A stretch of 64,000 bases of DNA from CAIQPS01 sp963843455. Lineage in GTDB: Bacteria; Actinomycetota; Thermoleophilia; RBG-16-64-13. Numbering within the stretch: position 1 is the first letter of the stretch; each line of letters begins with the position of its first letter. The position numbers and the translations under genes were made by a program. A model generated the notes under the pieces. It made no database searches. It was not told the DNA's origin and saw only the letters and a list, made by a program, of their open reading frames with translations. The stretch spans positions 475,819-539,818 of the forward strand of contig CAWJKE010000008.1 in NCBI GenBank assembly GCA_963843455.1, read 5' to 3'. This document shows, one piece after another, positions 39,364 to 46,346 of this stretch.

Positions 39364-40058
39364 GTGCCTAATGAAAGCCAAGTTACCACTGCTCGGATCG
39401 CGTTCGTCGCAATCCTACTCGTCGTGCTGATCGTCGTGCCCGCTGTGGCGTCTGCCGCTCCAGGAGGATCGGGCGGCGGGAAGCCGGTGAACTGGGCCAG
39501 CTTCGTGGGCGACTCGAACAACGACGTCCCTGGTCTTCGTACGATGGATGCGATCCATGTGCATGCACTGGACGGCGTTATCTTGAGGGGCAAGTACCTG
39601 GACCAGTTCACCGGTAAGCCCGGGGGGAGTCTGACTACCTCTCTAGCAGCAGGAACTTCACGTCCGTGTACTGGGATGCGTTCCTGTCCCCATTCAGCCT
39701 CAGCCATGCGTGGTTCGGTCCCGCCGCGGACTATCCCGCCGACCGGTGGCCTACGGGCGGGGGTCTGCCACCGGACTGGGAAGACTCGGTAAGAAATGCG
39801 AACATAGCCGACTTCGTGGTGTACGTGCCGCGCGACCAAGTGCCGCAGTTTTGGCTGGACTGGGGGCTGGTCCCGCAGGACGCGGACTCCCTGCCTATAA
39901 GGTATGTTCTCCTGGACGTCGGCGAGGGGAACCGCGCGGGCAGAGATCTCTATGAGGCCTGGATATGCGTCTTCGGGTCCCGGGTGACCGAATCGGATGT
40001 TCCAGCGCCGGTACCTGACGGCAACATCCAGGTGCATGTGGCCACCGCGGACTTCTAG
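39364..40058 (+). pseudogene. Secreted protein gene with a -1 frameshift in a G6 tract
   Basis: Frame 1, from the GTG at 39364 (AAGGAGG just upstream), encodes a signal peptide (hydrophobic RIAFVAILLVVLIVV, cleavage after VASA) and continues to GKYLDQFTGKPGG. The continuation of the protein (ESDYLSSSRNFTSVYWDAF through DGNIQVHVATADF) is in another frame that runs to 40058. Adding one G to the run at 39622-39627 would join them into a protein of about 230 residues. No family is recognised; it is probably extracellular. The shift could be inactivation, phase variation or a homopolymer error. Confidence 0.7.
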
Positions 40059-40123
40059 CACCTTCTAGAGTCAGTCCGCCGCAGTCCGTACCCTCGCCGG
40101 GATACGAGGAGGCAGACACGTGG

Positions 40124-40152
40124 AGCGGAGGCCCTTCCGGGCCTCCGCTCTT
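40124..40152 (+). terminator. Strong hairpin terminator of the secreted-protein gene
   Basis: A perfect 11-bp stem, AGCGGAGGCCC (40124-40134) with GGGCCTCCGCT (40139-40149), and a TTCC loop, followed by CTT. Confidence 0.75.
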
Positions 40153-40166
40153 GCAGTCACCCCCGC

Positions 40167-40196
40167 GCTGGCTGCTGCCAAGCCTTGCCAGCCGAG
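40167..40196 (+). repeat. Boundary element R4
   Basis: CTGGCTGCTGCCAAGCCTTGCC repeat core, with CCTTG pairing with CGAGG. No TTGACG follows. It precedes the second GGDEF cassette. Confidence 0.55.
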
Positions 40197-40334
40197 GGAC
40201 GTGCTGAGGTTCTGCTCCAAGCCAAGGGGAAGTCGGTCTCTGACAGAGCATCAAGGCATGTCTGGAAGCTGTCGATAAGAATCATTGAACCTCCAGAATC
40301 GCGCCACCACGACGGCCGCAAACGGAGACGTGAC

Positions 40335-40838
40335 ATGACGCAGGCAAGTCTCGGTCGGGACCTTCTTACCGACCTTCTCAACCGCCAGTACGTGCTGGCG
40401 GAGGTTGAACGGCACGTCAAGCGCTATGCACGCCACCACCGCCCGTTCTCTCTGCTTATGGCTGACGTCCACAACCTGGCCTGGGTCGACGATACCTTCG
40501 GGCCGGCAGTCGCAGACCGCGCTCTGGGCTGTCTGGCGGACCTCATCTCTACGAATGTGCGTGAGGTGGACGTCTGGTTCTTGTGTACGCGGGATCAGTT
40601 CATCGTCGTCATGGACGAGACAGACGCGCAAGCGGCGCACACGGTCGCCGAGCGTCTCGCCGCTGAGGTGGAGAACAATAAGTGCAAGTTCGGCTCGGAT
40701 GGCCAAGTCTTGGAGATCAGGTTCAGCACCGCCTCCTGCCCCGACGACGCAGTTGAGGCGGAAGCGCTCCTGCAGGCGGCGGGATTTGTCTCCGCGCAGA
40801 CTCTGCGGGAGCAACACGAATACCCACCGTTTGTCTGA
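40335..40838 (+). CDS. Stand-alone degenerate GGDEF-domain protein (copy 2)
   Basis: 167 residues from the ATG at 40335. The N-terminus DLLTDLLNRQYVLAEVERH preserves the DxLTGLxNR motif of diguanylate cyclases better than copy 1, and MADVHNLAWVDDTFG matches the substrate/metal strand. The catalytic GGDEF is again TRDQF (CTRDQF), so cyclase activity is unlikely. It is clearly homologous to 28255-28719 over its whole length, and the leader (AAGGCATGTCTGGAAGCTGTCGATAAGA region) is conserved as well. A terminator (R5) and the tRNA-Cys fragment follow. Confidence 0.8.
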   Translation: MTQASLGRDLLTDLLNRQYVLAEVERHVKRYARHHRPFSLLMADVHNLAWVDDTFGPAVADRALGCLADLISTNVREVDVWFLCTRDQFIVVMDETDAQAAHTVAERLAAEVENNKCKFGSDGQVLEIRFSTASCPDDAVEAEALLQAAGFVSAQTLREQHEYPPFV

Positions 40839-40854
40839 CGCAGCGCTCCCGTAT

Positions 40855-40888
40855 GGGCTGCTACCAAGCCTCGCCAGCCGGGGCTTTT
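40855..40888 (+). terminator. Boundary element R5, intrinsic terminator form
   Basis: GGCTGCTACCA is followed by AGCCTCG-CCAGC-CGGGGCT (7-bp stem with one G-U, 40867-40885) and TTTT. This is the clearest evidence that the repeat family works as a terminator. Confidence 0.75.
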
Positions 40889-40902
40889 CCTGCGTCCCCC
40901 TG

Positions 40903-40923
40903 TTCGACTCCGGCCGTCGCCTC
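40903..40923 (+). repeat. Copy of the tRNA-Cys 3' end (att-like)
   Basis: TTCGACTCCGG[C]CGTCGCCTC matches 38341-38361 with one mismatch in 21. It lies directly after R5 and 13 nt before the stop of the next minus-strand gene. Confidence 0.82.
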
Positions 40924-40935
40924 CTCAGAGAAGTG

Positions 40936-41310
40936 TTAGGAATCCGCCTCTTCTACCTGCCGCTTGAACGCGCAGAAGTAGGCGTTCGTATACCGGGTAG
41001 GCTCATCGCCCCCGCCGGAAGCAGGCATAGGGATCCTAGCCTTAGCCTTGATCATCCCGGTGATGGCGTCATCAACAACCCGCTTGTTCGGGCCCCCGTG
41101 GATCAGCACGTTTGCGTCCTCGTCGATGTACACCGGCTGGATACTCACCAATTCCCAGCCCCGGTTACCGATCTCGTTCAGCTTGGGAATGAGCGCCTGA
41201 GGGGCCGAACGCGGGGGCTCCCAGCCTGGCCATAGCGAGCGCAGGTAGTCCCGGGTCTCGGGCTCGTGCGCCTTGGCGTAGTAGACGACGGTGCGATACT
41301 CCCACTTCAT
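40936..41310 (-). CDS. DUF4177-like protein
   Basis: 124 residues from the ATG at 41310 (CAGGGAG upstream). It begins MKWEYRTVVYY and contains LIPKLNEIGNRGWELVSIQP, the typical DUF4177-type plan, ending in YTNAYFCAFKRQ. A small cytoplasmic protein of unknown function. The frame stays open far upstream, but that part overlaps tRNA-Val and crcB and is not coding. Confidence 0.8.
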   Translation of the reverse strand: MKWEYRTVVYYAKAHEPETRDYLRSLWPGWEPPRSAPQALIPKLNEIGNRGWELVSIQPVYIDEDANVLIHGGPNKRVVDDAITGMIKAKARIPMPASGGGDEPTRYTNAYFCAFKRQVEEADS

Positions 41311-41391
41311 GTCCGGCTCCCTGGGTCGAGGCGTCTGCGCACACTCTACAGCCCAGAGGGCCGGCGCGCCGACCGCCGAGGACGCTCGCCC

Positions 41392-41420
41392 TTGCCAGTG
41401 GTCCGACCCGGCTGTAGAAT
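41392..41420 (+). promoter_or_regulatory. Promoter of tRNA-Val
   Basis: -35 TTGCCA (41392-41397), 17 bp, -10 TAGAAT (41415-41420); tRNA-Val begins 12 nt later. Confidence 0.75.
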
Positions 41421-41432
41421 GACGGCCCTGAC

Positions 41433-41504
41433 GGGCGCTTAGCTCAGGGGGAGAGCGCTTCCTTGACACGGAAGAGGCCACTGGTTCAAATCCAGTAGTG
41501 CCCA
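41433..41504 (+). tRNA. tRNA-Val (anticodon GAC)
   Basis: 72 nt. The acceptor is GGGCGCT / AGTGCCC (one G-U), the anticodon stem CTTCC/GGAAG with loop TTGACAC, and the T-arm ACTGGTTCAAATCCAGT. CCA is not encoded. Confidence 0.95.
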
Positions 41505-41597
41505 CTAACATGCCCTGCGAGAGTGGGGCTCCTTCTTTGTGGAGATCGGTGATAGACCCGGCCGTCGGTTCTGCTCCCGCGCCTCGTTTGACCTGCT

Positions 41598-42001
41598 CTA
41601 GGCCGCGCGAGCGGCGATCATCCCTAGCACGACCATGACAATGCCGAGACCCGCGTTGAGGACGACGTTCGTCGTCGCGAGCCCCCAGCTTCCGGTGCGA
41701 ATGAATCCCATCGTCTCGACAGAGAAGGTGGAGAGGGTCGTAAAAGCGCCAAGAAAGCCGGTGAAGATGAGCAACTCGACTGTTGGCGAGAGGACAAGAC
41801 GTTGCTCCAGCAGACCGACCAGGAGACCCGCCACGAAGCAGCCGGCCAGGTTGACGAAGACGGTCCCTACGGGAAAGCGAGTGCCAAAAAGCCGGATGCC
41901 GGCAAGGACGGTCAATAACGAAGAGTCGCCCCGAGGCTTCCACCTCCCGCGACCGCCAGGATACTAACCAAAGCTGCGGCATGTGCCCACTCCTTGTGCA
42001 C
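41598..42001 (-). pseudogene. crcB: Fluoride exporter CrcB/FluC gene with a frameshift
   Basis: CrcB (FluC) is a dual-topology fluoride channel. The main frame (from TTG at 41915 to the stop at 41598) encodes FPVGTVFVNLAGCFVAGLL, GFLGAFTTLSTFSVE and the last TM, but lacks TM1. The missing N-terminus, VSILAVAGGGSLGATLRY with the family GxxGAxxRY motif, is in another frame directly upstream and stops at a TGA next to 41915. Restoring one base near 41916-41919 would join them, from a GTG at 42001. The AAGGAG-ATG at 41982 is in a third frame. A fluoride riboswitch precedes the gene. A true mutation cannot be separated from an assembly error here. Confidence 0.82.
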
Positions 42002-42032
42002 GGCCACGCGTGACCCGGCCAGATCAATAGGG

Positions 42033-42082
42033 GTAGGCGTCATCAGAGCGCGGAGGCTACGGTTACGGCGGACGCCCTCGCC
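42033..42082 (-). ncRNA. Fluoride riboswitch (crcB motif)
   Basis: On the minus strand the sequence runs GGCGAGGGCGTCCGCC, then GTAACC, a short stem AGC/GCT, and TGATGACGCCTACC. This matches the crcB-motif consensus (GGCGAUGG..UUCGCC, AUAA, ..UGAUGACxCCUACC). The defining pseudoknot GGCGT/ACGCC and the GGCG/CGCC stem both form. It lies 31-50 nt upstream of the crcB start candidates. Confidence 0.9.
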
Positions 42083-42216
42083 TGCAGGGCAAGCCCTCAG
42101 GGCGCATCGTACCGCCCTCCGCCGGAGCGCAAGTGGGCCGGGTAAGCTAGACTGCTTGCAGGAAATCGGACAGACTCGTTCCGGGCTGATCCTACCCCGT
42201 GACTTGAGAGGACCAC

Positions 42217-44127
42217 GTGAACATACTGCTACCTGACGGATCGGAAATGGCGGTCGCCGAAGGGGCTACGGCGGCGGACGTAGCGGCCGCGATAGGGCCG
42301 CGGCTGGCGAAGGCGGCTGTCGCCGCGAGAGTGGGGGACAGACTCGTCGATCTGACCGCCCCCATCGCGGAGGGCGATCAGGTGAGCATCATCACCGCCT
42401 CGTCGGACGAGGCCTTGGACGTCATCCGCCACTCGGCGGCGCACATTCTCGCCGAGGCCGCCACCCGGCTCTACCCGGGTACCAAGGTGGCCATCGGGCC
42501 CGCCATCAAGGACGGCTTCTACTACGACTTCGACTTCCCGCAGCCGGTGGGCGAGGACGACCTGTCAAAGCTGACCGCCGAGATGGAGAGACTGGTGGCC
42601 GCGAAGGAGTCGTTTGAGCGGCGGGAAGTAACCAAAGAAGAGGCGGAAGCCCTCTTCGCCGGCGAGCCTTACAAGCTGGAACTGATCCGCGACCTGCCCC
42701 CCGACGCCGTCATCAGCACGTATCGGGTGGGGGATTTCCTCGACCTCTGCCGGGGGCCGCACGTACCGGATACGACCAAGATCGGCGCCGTCGGTCTGCT
42801 ATCGGTGGCCGGTGCCTACTGGCGCGGCAAGAGCGACAATCCGATGCTCACCCGTATCTACGGCACCGCCTTCCCCTCAAAGAAGGATTTGGACGAATAC
42901 CTGCAGCGGCTTGAGATGGCGCGGCAACGGGACCATCGCAAGCTCGGCCGGGACCTCGGGCTTTTCAGTTTCCATGAAGAGGGACCCGGTTTCCCGTTCT
43001 TCCATCCCAAAGGGATGCGGGTGATCAACGCTCTGCTCGATTACTGGCGCCGGGAGCACACGCTGGCCGGCTACGAGGAGACCAAGACCCCCATCATGCT
43101 CGAACGGACCTTGTGGGAGCGCTCCGGGCACTGGGACAACTACAAGGACAACATGTACTTCACCGTCATTGACGACGTAGATTTCGCGGTCAAGCCCATG
43201 AACTGCCCGGGCGGCATCCTCATCTATAAGAGTGAGCAACACTCCTACCGCGACTTGCCGCTTCGCTATGCCGAGCTGGGCCTGGTCCATCGGCACGAGA
43301 TGTCCGGGGTGCTCAGCGGGCTCTTTAGAGTGCGCATGTTCACGCAGGATGACGCGCACATCTATTGCCTCCCGGAGCAGGTGGAGGACGAAGTCCTGGG
43401 TGTGATCGGTTTAGTGCGGCGGATGTATCGCACGTTCGGTTTTGACCGGGTGCACGTGGAGTTGTCCACCCGGCCCGAGAAATCCATCGGCAGCGACGAG
43501 ATGTGGCAGAAGGCCGAAGGGTCGCTCGCGAAGGCGCTCGAGCGGGCGGAACTCCCCTACGTGCTCAATCCCGGAGACGGGGCGTTCTACGGTCCCAAGA
43601 TCGACTTCCATATCGAGGACGTCATGGGACGCACCTGGCAATGCGCTACCTGCCAGGTGGATTTCGCCATGCCCGAGAGGCTCGACGTAGACTACGTGGG
43701 AGAGGACAACCAGCGCCATCGCCCGGTGATGATCCACCGCACCGTGCTGGGGAGTATCGAGCGGTTTCTGGCCATTCTAATCGAGCACTATGGCGGCGCC
43801 TTGCCGGCGTGGCTGGCGCCGGTGCAGGCCACCGTCGTACCTGTAGCCGACCGGCATGCGGGCTACGCGGCCGAGGTCAAGAGTGCGCTGATGTGCGCGG
43901 GTGTGCGGGCCGACGCCGATCTGCGGCCGGAGTCGGTGGGCAGGAAGATCCGTGACGGCGAGGTGGGCAAGGTGCCGTTCATGCTGGTGGTGGGCGACCG
44001 CGAGGTCGAAGAAGGAACGGTGACCATCCGCACCAGGGGTAGCAAGGACACGCAGACGCTGGCTCTGGCCGCGGCGGCCACGGTCCTCACCGGTGCGTGC
44101 AGTCTGCCCGACTCCGCGTGTTCTTGA
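42217..44127 (+). CDS. thrS: Threonyl-tRNA synthetase
   Basis: Charges tRNA-Thr and edits Ser-tRNA-Thr. 636 residues. Order: TGS domain (1-60), editing domain with HSAAHILAEA (about 72-81) and DLCRGPHV, the class II core with zinc ligands in MNCPGG, VHRHEMSG and VMIHRTVLGS, and an anticodon-binding C-terminus. The start is GTG, weakly preceded by AGAGGA. No T-box is seen upstream. Confidence 0.97.
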   Translation: MNILLPDGSEMAVAEGATAADVAAAIGPRLAKAAVAARVGDRLVDLTAPIAEGDQVSIITASSDEALDVIRHSAAHILAEAATRLYPGTKVAIGPAIKDGFYYDFDFPQPVGEDDLSKLTAEMERLVAAKESFERREVTKEEAEALFAGEPYKLELIRDLPPDAVISTYRVGDFLDLCRGPHVPDTTKIGAVGLLSVAGAYWRGKSDNPMLTRIYGTAFPSKKDLDEYLQRLEMARQRDHRKLGRDLGLFSFHEEGPGFPFFHPKGMRVINALLDYWRREHTLAGYEETKTPIMLERTLWERSGHWDNYKDNMYFTVIDDVDFAVKPMNCPGGILIYKSEQHSYRDLPLRYAELGLVHRHEMSGVLSGLFRVRMFTQDDAHIYCLPEQVEDEVLGVIGLVRRMYRTFGFDRVHVELSTRPEKSIGSDEMWQKAEGSLAKALERAELPYVLNPGDGAFYGPKIDFHIEDVMGRTWQCATCQVDFAMPERLDVDYVGEDNQRHRPVMIHRTVLGSIERFLAILIEHYGGALPAWLAPVQATVVPVADRHAGYAAEVKSALMCAGVRADADLRPESVGRKIRDGEVGKVPFMLVVGDREVEEGTVTIRTRGSKDTQTLALAAAATVLTGACSLPDSACS

Positions 44128-44152
44128 GTCACATCGGGCGATAGGCTATACT
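44124..44152 (+). promoter_or_regulatory. Promoter of infC-rpmI-rplT
   Basis: -35 TTGAGT (44124-44129) overlaps the thrS stop codon. A 17-bp spacer leads to -10 TATACT (44147-44152). The predicted start is at about 44159, giving a leader of about 170 nt. Confidence 0.8.
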
Positions 44153-44225
44153 GAGCCGTCTAAGAAAGAGGAAGCCACCCTTCCCACCTCGCGCCCATTT
44201 GTGGTACCGAGGTCAACCATAGAAG

Positions 44226-44287
44226 AACCCGCCGGCTCAGGTAGCCGGGTTCCGGGCTTGGGAGAGCGGTGGTTGCACCGCTTTTTT
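44226..44287 (+). terminator. Leader attenuator before infC
   Basis: A strong hairpin (CCGGCT/AGCCGG at 44232-44248, extended by AAC/GTT) is followed by an intrinsic terminator: AGCGGTG (44265-44271), loop GTTG, CACCGCT (44276-44282) and T6. It lies 41 nt upstream of infC, as in regulated infC/L20 leaders of Gram-positive bacteria. The ligand (L20, IF3 or other) is inference. Confidence 0.8.
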
Positions 44288-44327
44288 GCGTGGTAAGGGT
44301 GGCAACTAACCGGTAGCACCGGGGGAG

Positions 44328-44849
44328 GTGCAGAGGAACATAGCCGATATAGTTCGCATCAACGAGAAGATCCGTGCAGACGCGGTCCGACTCATCGGGC
44401 CAGACGGCGAGCAGGTCGGCATCGTGAGCGTTCCAGAAGCGCTCGCCTTTGCCGACAGATTGAATCTCGACCTCGTCGAGGTGGCCCCGATGGCCACTCC
44501 GCCGGTCTGCAAGGTGATGGACTACGGCAAGTACAGGTACGAGCAAGAGCAGAAGGCGAAGGAAGCGCGCAAGCGGCAGACTACGATCAGCATCAAAGAG
44601 ATCAAGCTGCGGCCCAAGATCGACGACCACGATTTCGCTACGAAGAAGGGACACGTCGAGCGTTTCCTCAAGCATGGAGACAAGGTCAAGCTGACGATCA
44701 TGTTCCGCGGGAGGGAGCTGGTCCACCCGCACCTCGGCGAGAGATTGCTCCGCCGCATGGCCGAGGACCTGGTGGAGGTCGGCGAGGTAGAGTCCGAACC
44801 CAACCTCGACGGCAGAAACATGGTCATGATGCTGGCCCCGAAGCGTTAA
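44328..44849 (+). CDS. infC: Translation initiation factor IF-3
   Basis: Binds the 30S subunit and proofreads start-codon choice. Up to 173 residues. It has the N-domain RINEKIRADAVRLIGPDGEQ, the linker helix DYGKYRYEQEQKAKEARKRQ and the C-domain KLRPKIDDHDFATKKGHVERF. The only ordinary start is the GTG at 44328, but its ribosome site (GGGGGAG) abuts it with no spacing. ATA at 44340, 11 nt after GGGGGAGG, or ATA at 44349 is better placed. Rare start codons are a known autoregulatory feature of infC in other bacteria. Confidence 0.95.
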   Translation: MQRNIADIVRINEKIRADAVRLIGPDGEQVGIVSVPEALAFADRLNLDLVEVAPMATPPVCKVMDYGKYRYEQEQKAKEARKRQTTISIKEIKLRPKIDDHDFATKKGHVERFLKHGDKVKLTIMFRGRELVHPHLGERLLRRMAEDLVEVGEVESEPNLDGRNMVMMLAPKR

Positions 44850-44865
44850 CTGATAAGGGAATCAC

Positions 44866-45060
44866 ATGGCGAAGAACAAGACTCATAAAGGCGCTAAGAA
44901 GCGGATCAAGCTGACCGGCACCGGCAAGTTGATGCGCCGTCGTGCGATGGGCAGCCACCTGCTGACTAAGAAGTCGGCCAATAAGAAGCGCAAGTTGCGC
45001 AAGAGCACCGTGCTAGAGAGCCAAGACACCAGCCGGCTTCGGGGCCTTCTGGGCCAGTAA
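44866..45060 (+). CDS. rpmI: Ribosomal protein bL35
   Basis: 64 residues, highly basic (KTHKGAKKRIKLTGTGKLMRR, HLLTKKSANKKRKLRKS). Normal length and context between infC and rplT. Confidence 0.97.
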   Translation: MAKNKTHKGAKKRIKLTGTGKLMRRRAMGSHLLTKKSANKKRKLRKSTVLESQDTSRLRGLLGQ

Positions 45061-45072
45061 GAGGAGACAGCC

Positions 45073-45435
45073 ATGCCCAGAATCAAGAGAAGCATCCACG
45101 CCCACAAAAAGCGCCGTAAGGTTCTCAATGAGGCCAAAGGCTACTGGGGCCTCAAGAAGTCCTCCTACCGGCGGGCTAAAGAGCAGGGCATCAAGTCCGG
45201 CACCTACGCGTACCGCGACCGCAGGGTCCGTAAGCGCGAGTTCCGCCGGTTGTGGATCATCCGCATCAACGCCGGGGCGCGCGAGCATGGTCTGAGCTAC
45301 AACCAGCTCATTCACGGACTCAAAGAAGCGCACATCGACGTCGACCGCAAGATCCTCGCCGACTTGGCCGTGCGCGAGCCCGAGGTGTTCGCGCAGATGG
45401 CCGTTCGAGCCAAAGAGGCGCTGGCAGCCGCTTAA
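45073..45435 (+). CDS. rplT: Ribosomal protein bL20
   Basis: 120 residues, essential for early 50S assembly. Typical start PRIKRSIHAHKKRRKVLNEAKGYWG and YRDRRVRKREFRRLWIIRINA. GAGGAGACAGCC precedes the ATG. In other Gram-positives L20 represses infC-rpmI-rplT by binding the leader; the leader here has a fitting attenuator. Confidence 0.97.
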   Translation: MPRIKRSIHAHKKRRKVLNEAKGYWGLKKSSYRRAKEQGIKSGTYAYRDRRVRKREFRRLWIIRINAGAREHGLSYNQLIHGLKEAHIDVDRKILADLAVREPEVFAQMAVRAKEALAAA

Positions 45436-45480
45436 CAGCGGCTTCCGCGGCCGCGCCGGGCGCATGAAGGCGGGCGCACC

Positions 45481-46320
45481 ATGATCCGCGACATCGCCGG
45501 GCGGCAGAACCATACCGTCAAGCTCGCGCGCAAGCTGCAGAAGAAGAAGCACCGCCGCGAGCGCGGACTGCTGGTCGGCGAGGGCATGGACCTGCTGCTG
45601 GCCGCAGTCGCGGGCGGCGCCGACGTACACGAGATCCTCCTGCGCCGGGCGCTGTTGTCGGAGTTGCCGGCCGGCCTGCGTGAGCGGGCGGCGGCATCTG
45701 GACAGCCGGCCCCTGAGCCGGCGGCGACGGTCGGTGAGGGCCTCAACATAGGGGTGTGCGACCAGGAGACGCTCGACTACGCCAGTTCTCTTGGCGGTTC
45801 CTCCGACGTCATCTTCATCGCCGCTCAGCCCGTTCGCCATCTAAGCGAGCTGGATCTGGGCGCCGGCCTGGTGTTCTTCCTGGACGCCGTGGGCGATCCG
45901 GGCAACGTTGGCACATTGGTGCGGAGCGCGGTGGCCTTTGGGCTTGACGGAGTGATTTGCTCGCCAGGCACCGCCGACCCCTACAGCCCCAAAGCTTTGC
46001 GCGCGGGCATGGGGGCGCAGTTCTCGCTGCCGGTAGTCACCGAAGTGGAAGCTGCGCACCTGGAGGCACGGACGGCGGCTACGGCCAAGCGCGGAGAAGA
46101 CGTGCCGCGGCTGCTGGTCGCCGATCCGGCGAACGGTACCGATGTACGCGATGTGCCTCGCGCTGGTGGGGTGGTCCTCGTCCTGGGAAGTGAGCGGACG
46201 GGACCGGTCGCTCCGTGGGCGAACGCGGAGAGGGTGACCATACCCCAGCGACGTTTCGACTCGCTCAACGTGGCGATGGCGGGGACCGTCTTGGCGTACG
46301 AACTGAGCCGTGACAAATAG
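45481..46320 (+). CDS. SpoU/TrmH-family RNA 2'-O-methyltransferase
   Basis: Methylates rRNA or tRNA riboses from SAM with a trefoil-knot fold. 279 residues. An N-terminal RNA-binding domain (KLARKLQKKKHRRERGLLVGEG) is followed by SPOUT motif 1 (LDAVGDPGNVGTLVRSAVAFG), motif 2 (LGSERTGP) and motif 3 (IPQRRFDSLNVAMAGTVLAYEL). The exact RNA target is not predictable. The place between rplT and pheS is common for this family. Confidence 0.93.
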   Translation: MIRDIAGRQNHTVKLARKLQKKKHRRERGLLVGEGMDLLLAAVAGGADVHEILLRRALLSELPAGLRERAAASGQPAPEPAATVGEGLNIGVCDQETLDYASSLGGSSDVIFIAAQPVRHLSELDLGAGLVFFLDAVGDPGNVGTLVRSAVAFGLDGVICSPGTADPYSPKALRAGMGAQFSLPVVTEVEAAHLEARTAATAKRGEDVPRLLVADPANGTDVRDVPRAGGVVLVLGSERTGPVAPWANAERVTIPQRRFDSLNVAMAGTVLAYELSRDK

Positions 46321-46346
46321 GGCCTCGGTCGGTTAGGATTGTCCGC

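Noticed and set aside
27900..41000. CRISPR array
   Set aside because: The repeats here are few, unevenly spaced (hundreds of bases to kilobases) and linked to promoters and terminators; no cas genes are present.
28000..41000. Integron-type gene cassette array
   Set aside because: The boundary elements have no attC-like RYYYAAC/GTTRRRY sites and no integron integrase is seen. The resemblance is only in small genes with repeated borders.
40936..42027. A 363-codon minus-strand ORF
   Set aside because: Only its 3' third (from the ATG at 41310) is a gene. The upstream part crosses tRNA-Val and runs out of frame through crcB.
44160..44327. T-box riboswitch before infC (GGGTGGCAAC)
   Set aside because: The T-box sequence AGGGTGGNACCGCG is not matched and no specifier loop precedes the terminator; infC is not a usual T-box gene.
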